Shown: positions 42,212 through 52,383, counted from the first letter of the stretch. The stretch: 64,000 nt of DNA from an alpha proteobacterium AAP38 (GCA_001296005.1 LJHR01000006.1:45146-109145), one strand, 5' to 3'. The notes: generated from the letters alone by a model not told the origin. Made by a program: numbers and translations.

Positions 42212-43657
42212 TCAGAAGGCAGCCGGTGCCGGCAGTTCGGCGACGAGGCGGATGGAGGCGGTCAGTTCCTCCAGCTGGAAATGCGGCCGCAGGAACACGG
42301 TGGCGCGGTAGGCACCGGGCTTGCCCGGCACGTCGAACACATCGACGCGGGCTTCACGCAGCGGATACTTGGCCTTCAGTTCCTGGCCGGCATCGTCCTT
42401 GCCCAGCACGTAATCCATGATCCAGGTGTTCAGGAAGGTCTGAACATTGTCCTTGGTCATGAAGCTGCCGACCTTGTCGCGCATGATGACCTTGATGTAA
42501 TGCGCGAAACGCGAGGCGTTCAGCACATAGGGCAGCATGGCGGAGATACGGGCATTGGCATTGGCCGCGTCCGTATTGTACTGGCGCGGCTTGTTGGCCG
42601 TCTGACCGCCGAAGAAGGCGGCATAGTCGGTGCCCTTGCAATGGACCAGCGAGATGAAGCCGAGATCGTTCAGCTCCTTCTCGCGGCGGTCGGTAATGGC
42701 GATCTCCGTCGGGCATTTCAGCGCGACATCGCCCTCATCCGTGCGGAAGGTGTGGGCCGGCAGGCCTTCGACCTTGCCGCCGCCTTCGACGCCGCGGATG
42801 GCGGCGGTCCAGCCATGCTTGGAAAAGGCGTCGGTGACGCGCTGGGTCAGGACATAGGCGGCATTGCCCCACAGGTACTTCTTGTGGTCACGACCGTCTG
42901 TATCCTCCACGAAGTTCACGCCCTCCACCGGCTTGGTGTCCGGACCATAGGGCAGGCGCAGCAGCACATGCGGCAGCACCAGGCTGACATAGCGGCTGTC
43001 CTCGCTGTTGCGGAAGGACCGCCACTTCACCAGTTCCATGCTCTCGAAGATCTTGGACAGATCGCGCGGCACGCCCAGCTCGGTAAAGCTGTCCATGTCA
43101 AACAGGCGCGGGCTGGCGGCGGAGATGAACGGCGCATGCGCGGCGGCAGCGACGTTCGACACCAGTTCCAGCAGCTTCACATCATTGGGATGGCGGCCGA
43201 ACTCGTAATCGCCCATCAGCATGCTGTAGGGGTTGCCGCCGAAGGTGCCGTATTCTTCCTCGTACACCTTCTTGAACAGCGCCGACTGGTCGAACTCGAC
43301 GGCCTTCTCCAGGTCCTTCAGTAGCTCTTCCTTGGTGATGTTCAGGATGCGCAGCTTCAGGCTCGTGCTGGTCTCGGTATTGAAGACCAGGAAGGACAGG
43401 CCGCGCCAGGTGGCTTCCAGCTTCTGCAGGTCGGGATCGTGCAGGATCTCGTTCAACTGGGCCGACAGCAGATCGTCGATCTCGGCGATCTTGTCATTGA
43501 TCAGGGCCACGACGTCGTTACCGACAGTGCCACCCTCTTCGGCCAGCACGGAATTGACGAACTCGGCAACCAGATCGCGGGCAAATTCCTTCTGGCTGTC
43601 ATCACGCGCCAGCTTGCCCTCGACAATGATCTTGTCAAGCAATGTAGTATCGGGCAT
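42212..43657 (-). CDS. tssC: T6SS sheath large subunit TssC (VipB)
   Basis: A 481-residue sheath protein. Diagnostic segments are LEATWRGLSFLVFNTETSTS, KKVYEEEYGTFGGNPYSMLMGDYEF, and HYIKVIMRDKVGSFMTKDNVQTFLNTWI. With TssB it builds the contractile sheath. The C-terminal ClpV-recognition part is normally in TssB. It lies 76 bases after tssB. Confidence 0.97.
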   Translation of the reverse strand: MPDTTLLDKIIVEGKLARDDSQKEFARDLVAEFVNSVLAEEGGTVGNDVVALINDKIAEIDDLLSAQLNEILHDPDLQKLEATWRGLSFLVFNTETSTSLKLRILNITKEELLKDLEKAVEFDQSALFKKVYEEEYGTFGGNPYSMLMGDYEFGRHPNDVKLLELVSNVAAAAHAPFISAASPRLFDMDSFTELGVPRDLSKIFESMELVKWRSFRNSEDSRYVSLVLPHVLLRLPYGPDTKPVEGVNFVEDTDGRDHKKYLWGNAAYVLTQRVTDAFSKHGWTAAIRGVEGGGKVEGLPAHTFRTDEGDVALKCPTEIAITDRREKELNDLGFISLVHCKGTDYAAFFGGQTANKPRQYNTDAANANARISAMLPYVLNASRFAHYIKVIMRDKVGSFMTKDNVQTFLNTWIMDYVLGKDDAGQELKAKYPLREARVDVFDVPGKPGAYRATVFLRPHFQLEELTASIRLVAELPAPAAF

Positions 43658-43733
43658 CGCAAAGCCTCCATCGGCTTGGCCGGCACGCCTTCATGGGCGC
43701 CGGCCCGGAATGGTTTCAAGCGGGTGCGGGCGC

Positions 43734-44237
43734 TCAGGCCTGCGGTTGCAGCAGCTTCTTCAGCTCGGCCTGTTCTTCCGTGCTCTTCACGACGGAGGAG
43801 AGCAGGGCATCCAGGCTGTCATTGCCATCCAGCTTGGTCAGCAGGTCGCGCAGACGCTTGCGGGCATCCAGCAGCTTCTTCAGTGCCGGAACACGCTCCA
43901 TGATCTCGACCGGATCGAAATCATCCATGTGCTTGAAGGACAGTTCGACGCCCAGCTGCTCGTCGCTGTCCTTCACCAGCCGGTTCGCCACGCGCAGCGT
44001 GACGCGCGGGGTGGCGGCGGAAAGCACCTCGTTGAAATTGTCGCGGTCGATTTCCACGAACTTGCGGTCCTTGACCGGGGCCAGGGCCTCGGCGGGCTTG
44101 CCCGACAGATCGGCCATGACGCCGACGATGAAGGGCAGTTCGCGCTTTTCAACCGCGCCACCGGTTTCCACGTCATAGGTGATCTGGACCCGCGGCGGGC
44201 GGACCCGGCTCAGCTTGTGCTGTGTACTATCAGCCAT
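43734..44237 (-). CDS. tssB: T6SS sheath small subunit TssB (VipA)
   Basis: A 167-residue VipA protein. Typical segments are RVQITYDVETGGAVEKRELPFIVGVMADLSG, KDRKFVEIDRDNFNEVLSA and MERVPALKKLLDARKRLRDL. AAGGGGG precedes the ATG. It heads the tssBC pair after a 150-base gap from tssA; a separate promoter in 44238-44387 is possible. Confidence 0.97.
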   Translation of the reverse strand: MADSTQHKLSRVRPPRVQITYDVETGGAVEKRELPFIVGVMADLSGKPAEALAPVKDRKFVEIDRDNFNEVLSAATPRVTLRVANRLVKDSDEQLGVELSFKHMDDFDPVEIMERVPALKKLLDARKRLRDLLTKLDGNDSLDALLSSVVKSTEEQAELKKLLQPQA

Positions 44238-44387
44238 CGTGTACCCCCTTTTGCAGCCGGCGCCCGGTTAGGTGATCGGGCCGCCGCGTCAGTCAGTTGG
44301 AAGAGATATCAACAATCACGCTCACTCGGGACTCAATTAAAACGATTTTGATCGAGAAAATCACTCGACCAATGGGAATCCCTGGCC

Positions 44388-45503
44388 CTATCCGGTGTCA
44401 CCCGGCGCCCCCACCAGTTCAAAGATGGCGGCGACGTCCTTACGGCCCCGGCTCAACTCCCCCAGCAGCACGGGCAGTGGCAGATCGCGCCACTGCACGA
44501 TGCGGTGCAGGATGTAGGGCGTGGGGCTGTGGGGTTCTGTCCTGGCCAGAAAATCAGCGATTTCGGCCAGTTGGCGATAGGCGTCGCGGCGCGATGCGAT
44601 GGGACCGGCGGCGGAGAAGGGATGGCCGCCACCAACGGGCGCCTCCTCCTCCAGCTCCAGCACGGTCTCCTCCGCCTCGGGCGGCACCTGTTCCTCATCA
44701 ATCATTGCTGGATCCTCCCCGCGTTCGCGCAGGATGGTCTGGGCCCATTGCGTCATGTCGCCCAGGCGTTGCACCAGTTCGCTCATGGACGGGGCATCGC
44801 CGTTCAGTTCCGTGTCCAGGGCGGCCCGCAACCCCTCCAACGCCGCCGCCGCCGAACGCAGGGAGATGTAGAGATCGCGGTAGAAGGGTGTGCCCGTGCC
44901 ACGGACCGTGGCGTTGAAAAGCTGCAAGGTGACGGGGGCGGCACCGGACCTGCGGCCATTGCCCTCATTCCCGCCACCCATGGCCTGCAGGCGCTGGCTG
45001 TTCAGGAAATCACCGAAGGTCAGGCCCGCCTCGCGGTCGGCGGGCGGGTTGGTGACGGCCAGCGTCAGAACCATCACCACCAGCCGGTTGTTCAGCCATT
45101 CGAACACCAGGGCAAGGCGTGACCGGTCGCCATCCTCGTCGGCACGCGGATGCAGGCTGGGGCCGCGCCCTTCCACCAGCCGGGCCAGCAGGTTCAACCC
45201 CGCCTCCATGCCCGGCATGCCATAACGGCCCAGCAGCGCCTCGCACGCCCAGGCGGCGACCTGTGCATCCTTGCTGCGCGAGGTCAGCACACCCTTGGCC
45301 AGCCGGATCACTTCCCCCCAGTCGGCCCGCTTGCGGTCGGATTTCCACACGCCCTGCGGCAGGTCGGCATCCTCGCGCCGGGCCTCTTTGATCAGGTCAT
45401 GTTCGGCGCCATAGCGGATATCCTCCCCGGCGGGATCACCGCCGGGAATATCGGCCAGCAGCGCCTCGATATCGATGGGGGGCTTGCTCTGGGCAGCGCT
45501 CAT
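44388..45503 (-). CDS. tssA: T6SS cap/priming protein TssA
   Basis: A 371-residue ImpA-type TssA. The N-terminal ImpA_N domain begins PPIDIEALLADIPGGDPAGEDIRYG and includes GVWKSDRKRADWGEVIRLAKGVL. The C-terminal part (PYILHRIVQWRDLPLPVLL) is a short VasJ-like end. ATG 45503 shares a base with the stop of tssM (TGATG) and has GGGGAGG upstream. TssA coordinates baseplate and tail polymerisation. Confidence 0.95.
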   Translation of the reverse strand: MSAAQSKPPIDIEALLADIPGGDPAGEDIRYGAEHDLIKEARREDADLPQGVWKSDRKRADWGEVIRLAKGVLTSRSKDAQVAAWACEALLGRYGMPGMEAGLNLLARLVEGRGPSLHPRADEDGDRSRLALVFEWLNNRLVVMVLTLAVTNPPADREAGLTFGDFLNSQRLQAMGGGNEGNGRRSGAAPVTLQLFNATVRGTGTPFYRDLYISLRSAAAALEGLRAALDTELNGDAPSMSELVQRLGDMTQWAQTILRERGEDPAMIDEEQVPPEAEETVLELEEEAPVGGGHPFSAAGPIASRRDAYRQLAEIADFLARTEPHSPTPYILHRIVQWRDLPLPVLLGELSRGRKDVAAIFELVGAPGDTG

Positions 45504-48500
45504 CAACGGCCTCCCCCTACGCTGGCATTTTCATAGGGCGGCGCCTCTACGGGGAAGGAGGGCAGGATATGGCGGCGCTTGGCCGGCGTGCCCCCACCCT
45601 CTGCGGGGGGCGGCACCGACGCCAGGGCGACACGGACATAGATACGGCTTTCCTTCTCGGCCTTGCCCAGCGGATCGCTGCCCGCTGGAATGGTGGGAAT
45701 GGTGAAGCGCAGCAGGTGGGGCTGCGGATCGCCGCCCCGGCCCACATCCTGGTCGCCGGCTTTCTGAGCCTGCAACAACCGCAGCAGCGCCCAGCGGCCC
45801 GTATAGCCGAAGATCGCCGACCGATCCTCCACCCCCGGCCCATCATCCAGCGCCAGCGGCACCTCCGCCCCATCCTTGGCCCAGCGCAGGCGCAGGGCCA
45901 CCGGATCGCCTGGACGCCAGGTCGCAACCTGCTGTTCCGGCCCGTTATGCAGCAGGCCGCCGCCCACCTGCAGAACCCATTCGATGATCTGGTTGGCGCC
46001 TTGCTCGCGCTGCCGGTTCACACGGAAATCGGCGGTCACCTCATAGGCACCCGTCTCTGGCGGCTTGCCGGCATCGGGGGCCGCGAAGGGGGCCAGGAAG
46101 GTCCGCATTTTCACGATGGATTCCACGAAGCGCGCGGCGGGACGCAGATCGGTGGCGGTCTTGGCGCGCGCCGACAGGATGGAATTCAGGCGTTCGGCCA
46201 TGGGGCCGTAATCGCGCAGGAAAAGGGCCAGATCGTCGGGATCAGCCTCCTCCGACACATCCGGATCGCTGTCGCGCGCCGTGAAGGGATAGCGGCCCGC
46301 CAGCTTGGCATTGAACGTTTCCGCCAGCCGCCCGTAATCGGCCTGCACCGCCGCCCCCGTCAGGTTCTGGCAGCGTTCCAGAAGCTGCTGGCGGATCAGT
46401 TCGCGGCGGTAGATGAAGAAATCGCCCGACTGCGCCTTCTCCGATCCCGCCAGCTTCGTCTCGCAATTATCCAGCCGGACCTCGTCCAGGTCGAAGCGGA
46501 TGAACTGTTCCAGTGCCGCCAGCGTGCTGCCCGGCGCCTTGGCGCGGTATTGCAGCAATTCCCGGCCCAGCGACTGCCAGGAACCCAGCACGACCGGGTC
46601 CTGCCAGCCGCTACCCAGTTCGCCACGGGTCATGAAGGCTTCCAGCGGCCCGGCCAGATTGTCCCACAGCATGTCCAGGCGGCCGCGCATCCCGTCCAGA
46701 TAATGGGCCGTGGCCACGGCATCGCTGGTATAGAAGCCGGCGGGCCGCGGTGATCCCTGCCCATCCCAGCCTTCGAAGCTCTCAGCGGCCTCATAAAAGG
46801 ACTGGGTGCTGGCCAGTTCCTCCAGTTCCTGCAACAGGTTGCCGGACTGTTCGCGCAACACCTGACGCAGTTCGGCCTGCAGGCGGTCCATCTTGTATTG
46901 CGACAGGATGGTCAGCAGCGCCATCAGCTGCTCTCGCGCATTGGACAGGTCGCGGATCTGGCTGGTCAGGGCCGCTTCGCCATAATCATCGACGTCACTA
47001 TCCTCCACCGCCAGACGCTGTGCCGCGACCAGTTCGGCGCGCAGCGCATTCTCCAGCCGCTGGCGGGCCATGCGGTCCGCCGCCCCCTGGAATTCCGACG
47101 GGATGCGCGGCAGGTCGGTGATGCGGAAATCCTCGTAGGATTGCTGATACGCGACGGCCTGGGCCAGATGCTCGCTATCCCAGCTCATCCCCCGGCCAGA
47201 AAAGGCGGGCGGGGCGGAGGCCAGTTTCTCCGCCGGGCGCACCCGCATGAACGGGCGGGCCAGCGCGGGCTGGAAATGTTTCGACAGCCCGTCCAGATGG
47301 TCGTTCAGACGCAGACCCGGCCCGTCCGTCACCTGCACGAACAAGGGCTGGCCCTGATTATCCTTCAACCCGGTCAGATAGGTGCGCAGGCTTTGCTGCG
47401 CATTGCGCAGGTCCGTCGCGAATTGTTCGTGCATCTCCCGGCCCACGGTGGGCGTGTCCATGGTGCGCAGCAGGTCGGACAGCATCGGGTCGGCGGTGAT
47501 GTCGCGCAGGCCCAGCCAGAAGAAGCCGGGATCGTCCAGCATCTGCCGGACATCGACCAAGGCATTGGCCATGTCCTGCATTCGCGCGCCGACATCGGTG
47601 CCCGACCGGGGCTGTCGCACATCGACGACCGCATCGCGCAGGCGGCCCGCACGCTGCGCAATCTCCCCCGACGGGCCCAGCCGCATCAGCACGGCGCGCG
47701 ACATCTTCTCCACCACAGGGCGGATGCGGCGGGGATGATCCTCGCTGATATGGTCCAGCTTGATCGATTCCAGGCCCAGCTGATAAAGCCGCGAATTATG
47801 CGCGAAATTGCCGTCCAGCTTGGTCTTGAACAGGCTGTTTGACAGATCCGCCAGCCCTTCCACGGGACCCTTGGTCACGCCGTGATACTGTGCCGACAGC
47901 CGGTCAAGCTTGCTCACATCGGTCACGAAATCGACCATGACCTTCAGATCGGCGCTGCCGGAGAGAAGGTAATAGCCGTCGGCCCCCGCCTTCTCCACGC
48001 CCGGATGGCGCGCAAGGTCCAGGTAGCGGGCATCCAGTTCCTTGTGCAGCGAGGACAGGACGATATGGTGGATACCGCGCCCGAAGGCCGCCACCACCTC
48101 ATCCTCCGTATCCCCGGACCAGGAGGACGGGATAAGGCCGTAGAGCAGAAAACCCCGGCTGATCCCCTCGAAATCCGTCAGAAGCTGGCGGGCGGCCTCG
48201 ACATCGAACGTCTCCCCCTGCCCCGCCGCCATGTCGCGGCGGATCAGTTCCAGCGGCGGCTCCAGGGTGGAGACCAGCCGGCGCAGCGAGGCATCGACCA
48301 GCACCAGCCCCACGACCAACGCCGCCGTCACGCCGATCAGTCCCAGTTGCGCCATGCGGGCACCCCGGGTGCGGGCAACAAGACCGGCGCGGGCGGGACG
48401 GGTCAGCCGGGTCTCCCGGAACAGCTTTTCCGCCAGAAGGTCGGTGATGAACATCACCTTGGCCGGGGTCACGTCCAGCGGCACCTCTTCTGCCGCGGGG

Positions 48501-49639
48501 GCCGCAGCGGCGCCGGGCCGCAGGCCGGACAGCGCCGCCGACAGGGGTGGCGGGGCACCGGCGGCGGCGGCAGGCACCGGCGGTGCTGCACCGACCAGAA
48601 GATGCGCGGGCTCCAGTTCCGGCTGTGCGCCCGTGAACCAGATGCCGCGCAGGAAATGCCCTTCCTGATAGGGGGGCACGCGCAGAACGCGCCCCAATAT
48701 CGTCTTCAATGGCGAGGCGATGGCCGCGAAGGAAGCCGGGAAACTGAACATCCCGTCGGGATCGGCCGGCTTGTCCAACCCGGCCGCCGCCTTGACATAG
48801 TGGGTCCACAGCGTCTGGGTCAGGTCCACCATGGCCTTGTCAATGTCCGCCGGTTCAAACGGCAGGTCACTGACATGGGGCTGGGACCAGCCCAGCATGG
48901 TATCGGGGCCACCGGCGGGCGGCATCTGCCAGAAATCGGTAAAGCCCGGCAGGCGGTCGCACTGGGTGACGACGATATGGACAGGCAGACGCAAGCCCGT
49001 CTGCCGCATCAGATCCAGCAACCGTTCCTGCAGGATGTCGCCCTTGGCCAGCAGGCTGTCCGGACCCAGCGCACCGGCGCCGGTCAGGTCGGTGACGGGG
49101 ATGGTCAGGATCAACCCGTCCAGCCCACGCTGTGGCCGGTGCGCCTGCAACCGCCGCGTCAACCCGCGCCAGCGGTCACGGTCGCCGGGCCGGCCTTCCG
49201 CCGTCATGATCAGGGCGCCGCGCGCATCGATGACAATGCCGCCTTCGAACGCATGCAGGGTGGCGTCCTTGCCGATCGGCGTTTCTTCAAGCGGCAGCAG
49301 GCGCGGAACGCGGGCCGAGTGCAGAAGCGAGCTTTTACCGCTGCCCGCTTCCCCGATCAGCAGGAACCAGGGCAGCGCATAGGGCGACTTCACCCCGGCC
49401 CAGTCAGACAGACGGCGCAGGGTGGTGGTGAAGGCCATGCCGGTGCCGGTGTGGCGGCTGGCGGTGGAGGCAGGGGGCGCAGCGGCGGCGGGCCCCGCCC
49501 CCGCGGGCTGTTCAGGCTTGGCCGCAGCCTTGCCGCGTTTCAAGGTCATGATCACCAGGATCAGCACAGCCAGGGCCAGCAGACCCAGGCCCAGCGCCAC
49601 CCACAGACCATATTCCGCCAGGAAGGCCCCGATATTCAT
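45503..49639 (-). CDS. tssM: T6SS membrane complex subunit TssM (IcmF)
   Basis: A 1378-residue inner-membrane protein. Membrane segments lie at about residues 10-32 and near 435 (LIGVTAALVVGLVLVD); a cytoplasmic NTPase-like domain between them has Walker A GEAGSGKS at 96-103. The periplasmic C-terminal part (from about 450) ends in a beta domain that contacts TssJ. It begins with a 4-base overlap after tssL. It is somewhat longer than E. coli TssM (about 1130). Confidence 0.96.
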   Translation of the reverse strand: MNIGAFLAEYGLWVALGLGLLALAVLILVIMTLKRGKAAAKPEQPAGAGPAAAAPPASTASRHTGTGMAFTTTLRRLSDWAGVKSPYALPWFLLIGEAGSGKSSLLHSARVPRLLPLEETPIGKDATLHAFEGGIVIDARGALIMTAEGRPGDRDRWRGLTRRLQAHRPQRGLDGLILTIPVTDLTGAGALGPDSLLAKGDILQERLLDLMRQTGLRLPVHIVVTQCDRLPGFTDFWQMPPAGGPDTMLGWSQPHVSDLPFEPADIDKAMVDLTQTLWTHYVKAAAGLDKPADPDGMFSFPASFAAIASPLKTILGRVLRVPPYQEGHFLRGIWFTGAQPELEPAHLLVGAAPPVPAAAAGAPPPLSAALSGLRPGAAAAPAAEEVPLDVTPAKVMFITDLLAEKLFRETRLTRPARAGLVARTRGARMAQLGLIGVTAALVVGLVLVDASLRRLVSTLEPPLELIRRDMAAGQGETFDVEAARQLLTDFEGISRGFLLYGLIPSSWSGDTEDEVVAAFGRGIHHIVLSSLHKELDARYLDLARHPGVEKAGADGYYLLSGSADLKVMVDFVTDVSKLDRLSAQYHGVTKGPVEGLADLSNSLFKTKLDGNFAHNSRLYQLGLESIKLDHISEDHPRRIRPVVEKMSRAVLMRLGPSGEIAQRAGRLRDAVVDVRQPRSGTDVGARMQDMANALVDVRQMLDDPGFFWLGLRDITADPMLSDLLRTMDTPTVGREMHEQFATDLRNAQQSLRTYLTGLKDNQGQPLFVQVTDGPGLRLNDHLDGLSKHFQPALARPFMRVRPAEKLASAPPAFSGRGMSWDSEHLAQAVAYQQSYEDFRITDLPRIPSEFQGAADRMARQRLENALRAELVAAQRLAVEDSDVDDYGEAALTSQIRDLSNAREQLMALLTILSQYKMDRLQAELRQVLREQSGNLLQELEELASTQSFYEAAESFEGWDGQGSPRPAGFYTSDAVATAHYLDGMRGRLDMLWDNLAGPLEAFMTRGELGSGWQDPVVLGSWQSLGRELLQYRAKAPGSTLAALEQFIRFDLDEVRLDNCETKLAGSEKAQSGDFFIYRRELIRQQLLERCQNLTGAAVQADYGRLAETFNAKLAGRYPFTARDSDPDVSEEADPDDLALFLRDYGPMAERLNSILSARAKTATDLRPAARFVESIVKMRTFLAPFAAPDAGKPPETGAYEVTADFRVNRQREQGANQIIEWVLQVGGGLLHNGPEQQVATWRPGDPVALRLRWAKDGAEVPLALDDGPGVEDRSAIFGYTGRWALLRLLQAQKAGDQDVGRGGDPQPHLLRFTIPTIPAGSDPLGKAEKESRIYVRVALASVPPPAEGGGTPAKRRHILPSFPVEAPPYENASVGGGR

Positions 49640-50472
49640 CGTGCGGCCTCCGGCTTGCCGGCGGGAACGATTGGCACCGCCGCCGGCTTTTCCGCCGTCA
49701 CGGGCGTGGCCAGCGGCCCCAGCCGGTAGGTGCGGACATACCAGACGCCATGCGCCACCGCCGTATGCAGGGCCAGTACAATCAGCAATCCATAGAACCA
49801 GGGCCGCAGATGCGGCAGCCGCACCTCCCGCCCCTCGGTCACGGTGGCGGCATAGGCAGCGGGGCAGAGGAAGGGCGCCGGTCCGGCATATCCCGTCGCT
49901 TCCGCCAGACGGTCGGCCAACCCCTGACGGTAGCGGCGGCGGATGGGTTCATCCTGATGCCGGTGATACCGGCCCCGGAAACCCAGCGACAGGGCCGCCA
50001 GATAGACCGACAGCAGCTCATATTCCTGTTGCGGCGGGCCGGCCAGCAGGGCGTCGAGCCGCTGAAACACCCGCTCTCCCGCCACCCGCGTGCCGAACAG
50101 CGACAGTTCCAGCAGATTGTCCAGCCAATGTTCCCGCCCTGCCCAGGCATCGCCATGCAGCAGCATTTCATCGGCCAGGGCGGCCATCACATATTGCGCC
50201 TCACGGTACAGCTCCACCCCGAACCTTCCGCCAAGGCGCATGGCGGTGGCGGCCTGGGTATCCAGCAGCCGATGCAGGCGGCGGTTGATACGAATCGCCA
50301 CCTGGGCCGGGTCGGGCAGCGGCTGCCCCTGTTCCGCCATGCGGTCGCCCAGCGACAGGGCGTTGCGGATGCCTGACAGTTCGGCATGGAATTCCTGGAA
50401 CATCGACAGCAGCGACAGGGCGCCGTTGGACGCCCCTTCTGTCTGCGGCTGTGTTGTCAGGGCGATGCTCAT
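49636..50472 (-). CDS. tssL: T6SS membrane complex subunit TssL (DotU/IcmH)
   Basis: A 278-residue DotU protein. The cytoplasmic hook domain includes YVMAALADEMLLHGDAWAGREHWLDNLLELSLF and a C-terminal membrane segment (PWFYGLLIVLALHTAVAHGVWYV). Only about 30 periplasmic residues follow, so there is no OmpA-type peptidoglycan-binding domain. It overlaps tssK and tssM by four bases each. Confidence 0.95.
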   Translation of the reverse strand: MSIALTTQPQTEGASNGALSLLSMFQEFHAELSGIRNALSLGDRMAEQGQPLPDPAQVAIRINRRLHRLLDTQAATAMRLGGRFGVELYREAQYVMAALADEMLLHGDAWAGREHWLDNLLELSLFGTRVAGERVFQRLDALLAGPPQQEYELLSVYLAALSLGFRGRYHRHQDEPIRRRYRQGLADRLAEATGYAGPAPFLCPAAYAATVTEGREVRLPHLRPWFYGLLIVLALHTAVAHGVWYVRTYRLGPLATPVTAEKPAAVPIVPAGKPEAAR

Positions 50473-51812
50473 GCTTCGTCTGCGGCGGCGGGGATGAACA
50501 GGAGGATTTCGCCCGGCCGTGATGTGGCCGAGCGGTCCAGCGGATTGACGATCAACAGCGTCTCGCCGGCCTTCACATACTCATCCTCGGCGATGCGGAA
50601 CAAAACCATGTCGCGGCTGGTGGCAAATCCCGCTGCCTCTTCCGGCATCAGGGCGGCGCGCATGGCGCCACGCAGGCGGTAGGACAGCAGCTCCTCCACC
50701 TGCCCGTCGGGCACGATCAGGGCGGCATCGAACCAAGCCAGCACATCCGCAGGCCCCTGCCCACCCTTCATGCGCAGACCCACGACCAGCCCGTGTCCCG
50801 TCAGCCACTGTTCCTCGATCCGCAGCTTGAAACCCTCCGGGATGGGTTGGAAGCTGATGGCGGAGAAGGCCTGGGACACCAGTTCCACGACCCCGTCGAT
50901 CTGGGCCAGCAGCGCCCCGATGCAGCCACTTGGATTGTCATGGTCATAGGGTTCGGTCAGGGGCGGCGTCATGGCGGGGCGCAGCACGGCTGTATGGCCC
51001 GCCACCGTTTGCAACGCCATGTACAGATCGAACGGATGCACGTGCGGCAGGCGCAGCAGCGTCTCCAGCGCCGGCAGCCCCGCCACCAGACACATGACGG
51101 TGAACCGCGCTTCGGCCCGGTTCACCTCATGTCCCTGACTTTCGGCGACATAGGTCGCCTTCTCCCGCAGCTTGGCCACCAGCTCGCGGCATTCGCGCGA
51201 CAGCGGGTCATCGGGTTCCAGGGCCGGGGTCGGCGGCTGATAGGGGGTCAGCTGGAAGCCCTGATTTCGGAACTCCACCTCGGCGATGGGCAGATGCGTG
51301 TGACGCGGCGGCACATCATCGGCCAGCAGCAGGCGCGGCATCGGCTGCAGGCGTGCCACCGGCACGGCATCCTGGCCGGTATTCTCATCAACCGCATCGC
51401 TGCTGTAGGAGCGCCAGCGGGCCAGATTGTCCCCGGCCTTGGCGGCCCCGGGATGATATTCCGGCACCACCAGATGCAGCCGCTGCGGCATGCGCAGCTT
51501 GTCCTTCACGGCAGCCAGATTGAAATCCAGCTCCCGCGACAGCCCGTCGATCCATATCAGAAGCCCGTCCGGCATCACGGCTTCCAGCGCGATGATGCGG
51601 AACCGGCCCGCCGCCAGCTGTGCGCGGTCGATCTCCAGCCGCGTGACGCCATAATGGAACGGGGACAGGCGGCGCAGGTGATAGGTCAGTTGAGCATCGC
51701 CCTGCAGCCAGGCCTGCTGCATGTGCTGCGGCGACAGCAGCATGCCCTCGCTCCACTGCACCGGGTCTGGGACAGGCTGGCCCAAGCGCTTTTCGTCCTT
51801 GGCCATGATCAT
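50469..51812 (-). CDS. tssK: T6SS baseplate-membrane linker TssK
   Basis: A 447-residue TssK. The N-terminal VQWSEGMLLSPQHMQQAWLQGD is diagnostic, with AEVEFRNQGFQLTPY and the C-terminal head segment AEDEYVKAGETLLIVNPLDR. It joins the TssFG wedges to the TssJLM complex. ATG 51812 overlaps the tssJ stop (ATGA); ATG 51806 is an alternative. Confidence 0.96.
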   Translation of the reverse strand: MIMAKDEKRLGQPVPDPVQWSEGMLLSPQHMQQAWLQGDAQLTYHLRRLSPFHYGVTRLEIDRAQLAAGRFRIIALEAVMPDGLLIWIDGLSRELDFNLAAVKDKLRMPQRLHLVVPEYHPGAAKAGDNLARWRSYSSDAVDENTGQDAVPVARLQPMPRLLLADDVPPRHTHLPIAEVEFRNQGFQLTPYQPPTPALEPDDPLSRECRELVAKLREKATYVAESQGHEVNRAEARFTVMCLVAGLPALETLLRLPHVHPFDLYMALQTVAGHTAVLRPAMTPPLTEPYDHDNPSGCIGALLAQIDGVVELVSQAFSAISFQPIPEGFKLRIEEQWLTGHGLVVGLRMKGGQGPADVLAWFDAALIVPDGQVEELLSYRLRGAMRAALMPEEAAGFATSRDMVLFRIAEDEYVKAGETLLIVNPLDRSATSRPGEILLFIPAAADEA

Positions 51813-52309
51813 TGTCCTGCTTCCACGGAAAAGGCACTGCGGCCCAGACGGATCACCGGGCTTTTCAGCCGGTCGATGCGGGCCCGGTGGGTGCCGGGCG
51901 TGGGATATGCGGCAAAGACGAAGGCGCCGACGGCCTCCTCTTCATTGCGCCCGATCTCGTACTGCACGCTGCGCTGCGGGGAGAGTTCGAAGGACTGCAC
52001 GCGCAGCCCCGTGGGCAGGGCCAGCATGATCTGCGACTTGTCCTTGAACCATTGCGCCGATGCCAGATTGGAAACAGCGGCCAGCGCATCTTCATCCATG
52101 GCGAAGACCAGATCGACGGCCACGGGGGCGTCGGCATTGGCATCCATGGCGGCTGAAATCTTCAATTGTTCTGTATCGATGCTCGGCAATCCGCCGCCGC
52201 ACCCGCCTAACGAGAGACCGAGAATCAGGATTATCGCCGCCGTCGCAGCATGTGAAAAAGACCGGCACCGGGCAGCGGTCAAAACCACAGCAATCCCCTT
52301 GTCGCCCAT
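51809..52309 (-). CDS. tssJ: T6SS outer-membrane lipoprotein, TssJ-like
   Basis: A 166-residue lipoprotein. The signal region (ATAAIILILGLSLGGC) ends in lipobox LGGC at about residue 37, after a basic N-terminus. The mature part is a predicted beta sandwich (APVAVDLVFAMDEDALAAVS, then MLALPTGLRVQSFEL and QRSVQYEIGRNEEE). It lies first in the tssJKLM run and overlaps tssK, where TssJ is expected. Similarity to classical SciN is weak, so the name rests partly on position and layout. Confidence 0.8.
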   Translation of the reverse strand: MGDKGIAVVLTAARCRSFSHAATAAIILILGLSLGGCGGGLPSIDTEQLKISAAMDANADAPVAVDLVFAMDEDALAAVSNLASAQWFKDKSQIMLALPTGLRVQSFELSPQRSVQYEIGRNEEEAVGAFVFAAYPTPGTHRARIDRLKSPVIRLGRSAFSVEAGQ

Positions 52310-52321
52310 TCGGGTCTATGG

Positions 52322-52383
52322 CTTCCGACATCTCCGGAAGCGGTACTTCATAGTACCCCAATGAAATTCTGAATCTCCAGAAT
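52322..52383. promoter_or_regulatory. three inverted repeats in the T6SS leader
   Basis: CTTCCG/CGGAAG (52322-52327, 52335-52340), GGTAC/GTACC (52342-52346, 52353-52357) and ATTCTG/CAGAAT (52366-52371, 52378-52383) follow each other in 62 bases, just upstream of tssJ. They may be operator half-sites or leader hairpins for the T6SS message. No sigma54 motif is seen here. Confidence 0.4.

Noticed and set aside
41618..43324. Open frame of about 568 codons antisense to hcp and tssC.
   Set aside because: It spans two well-supported genes on the other strand and has the composition of an antisense frame.
47882..49729. Open frame of about 615 codons antisense to tssM.
   Set aside because: It lies wholly opposite the TssM N-terminal region and has no recognisable domain or ribosome site.
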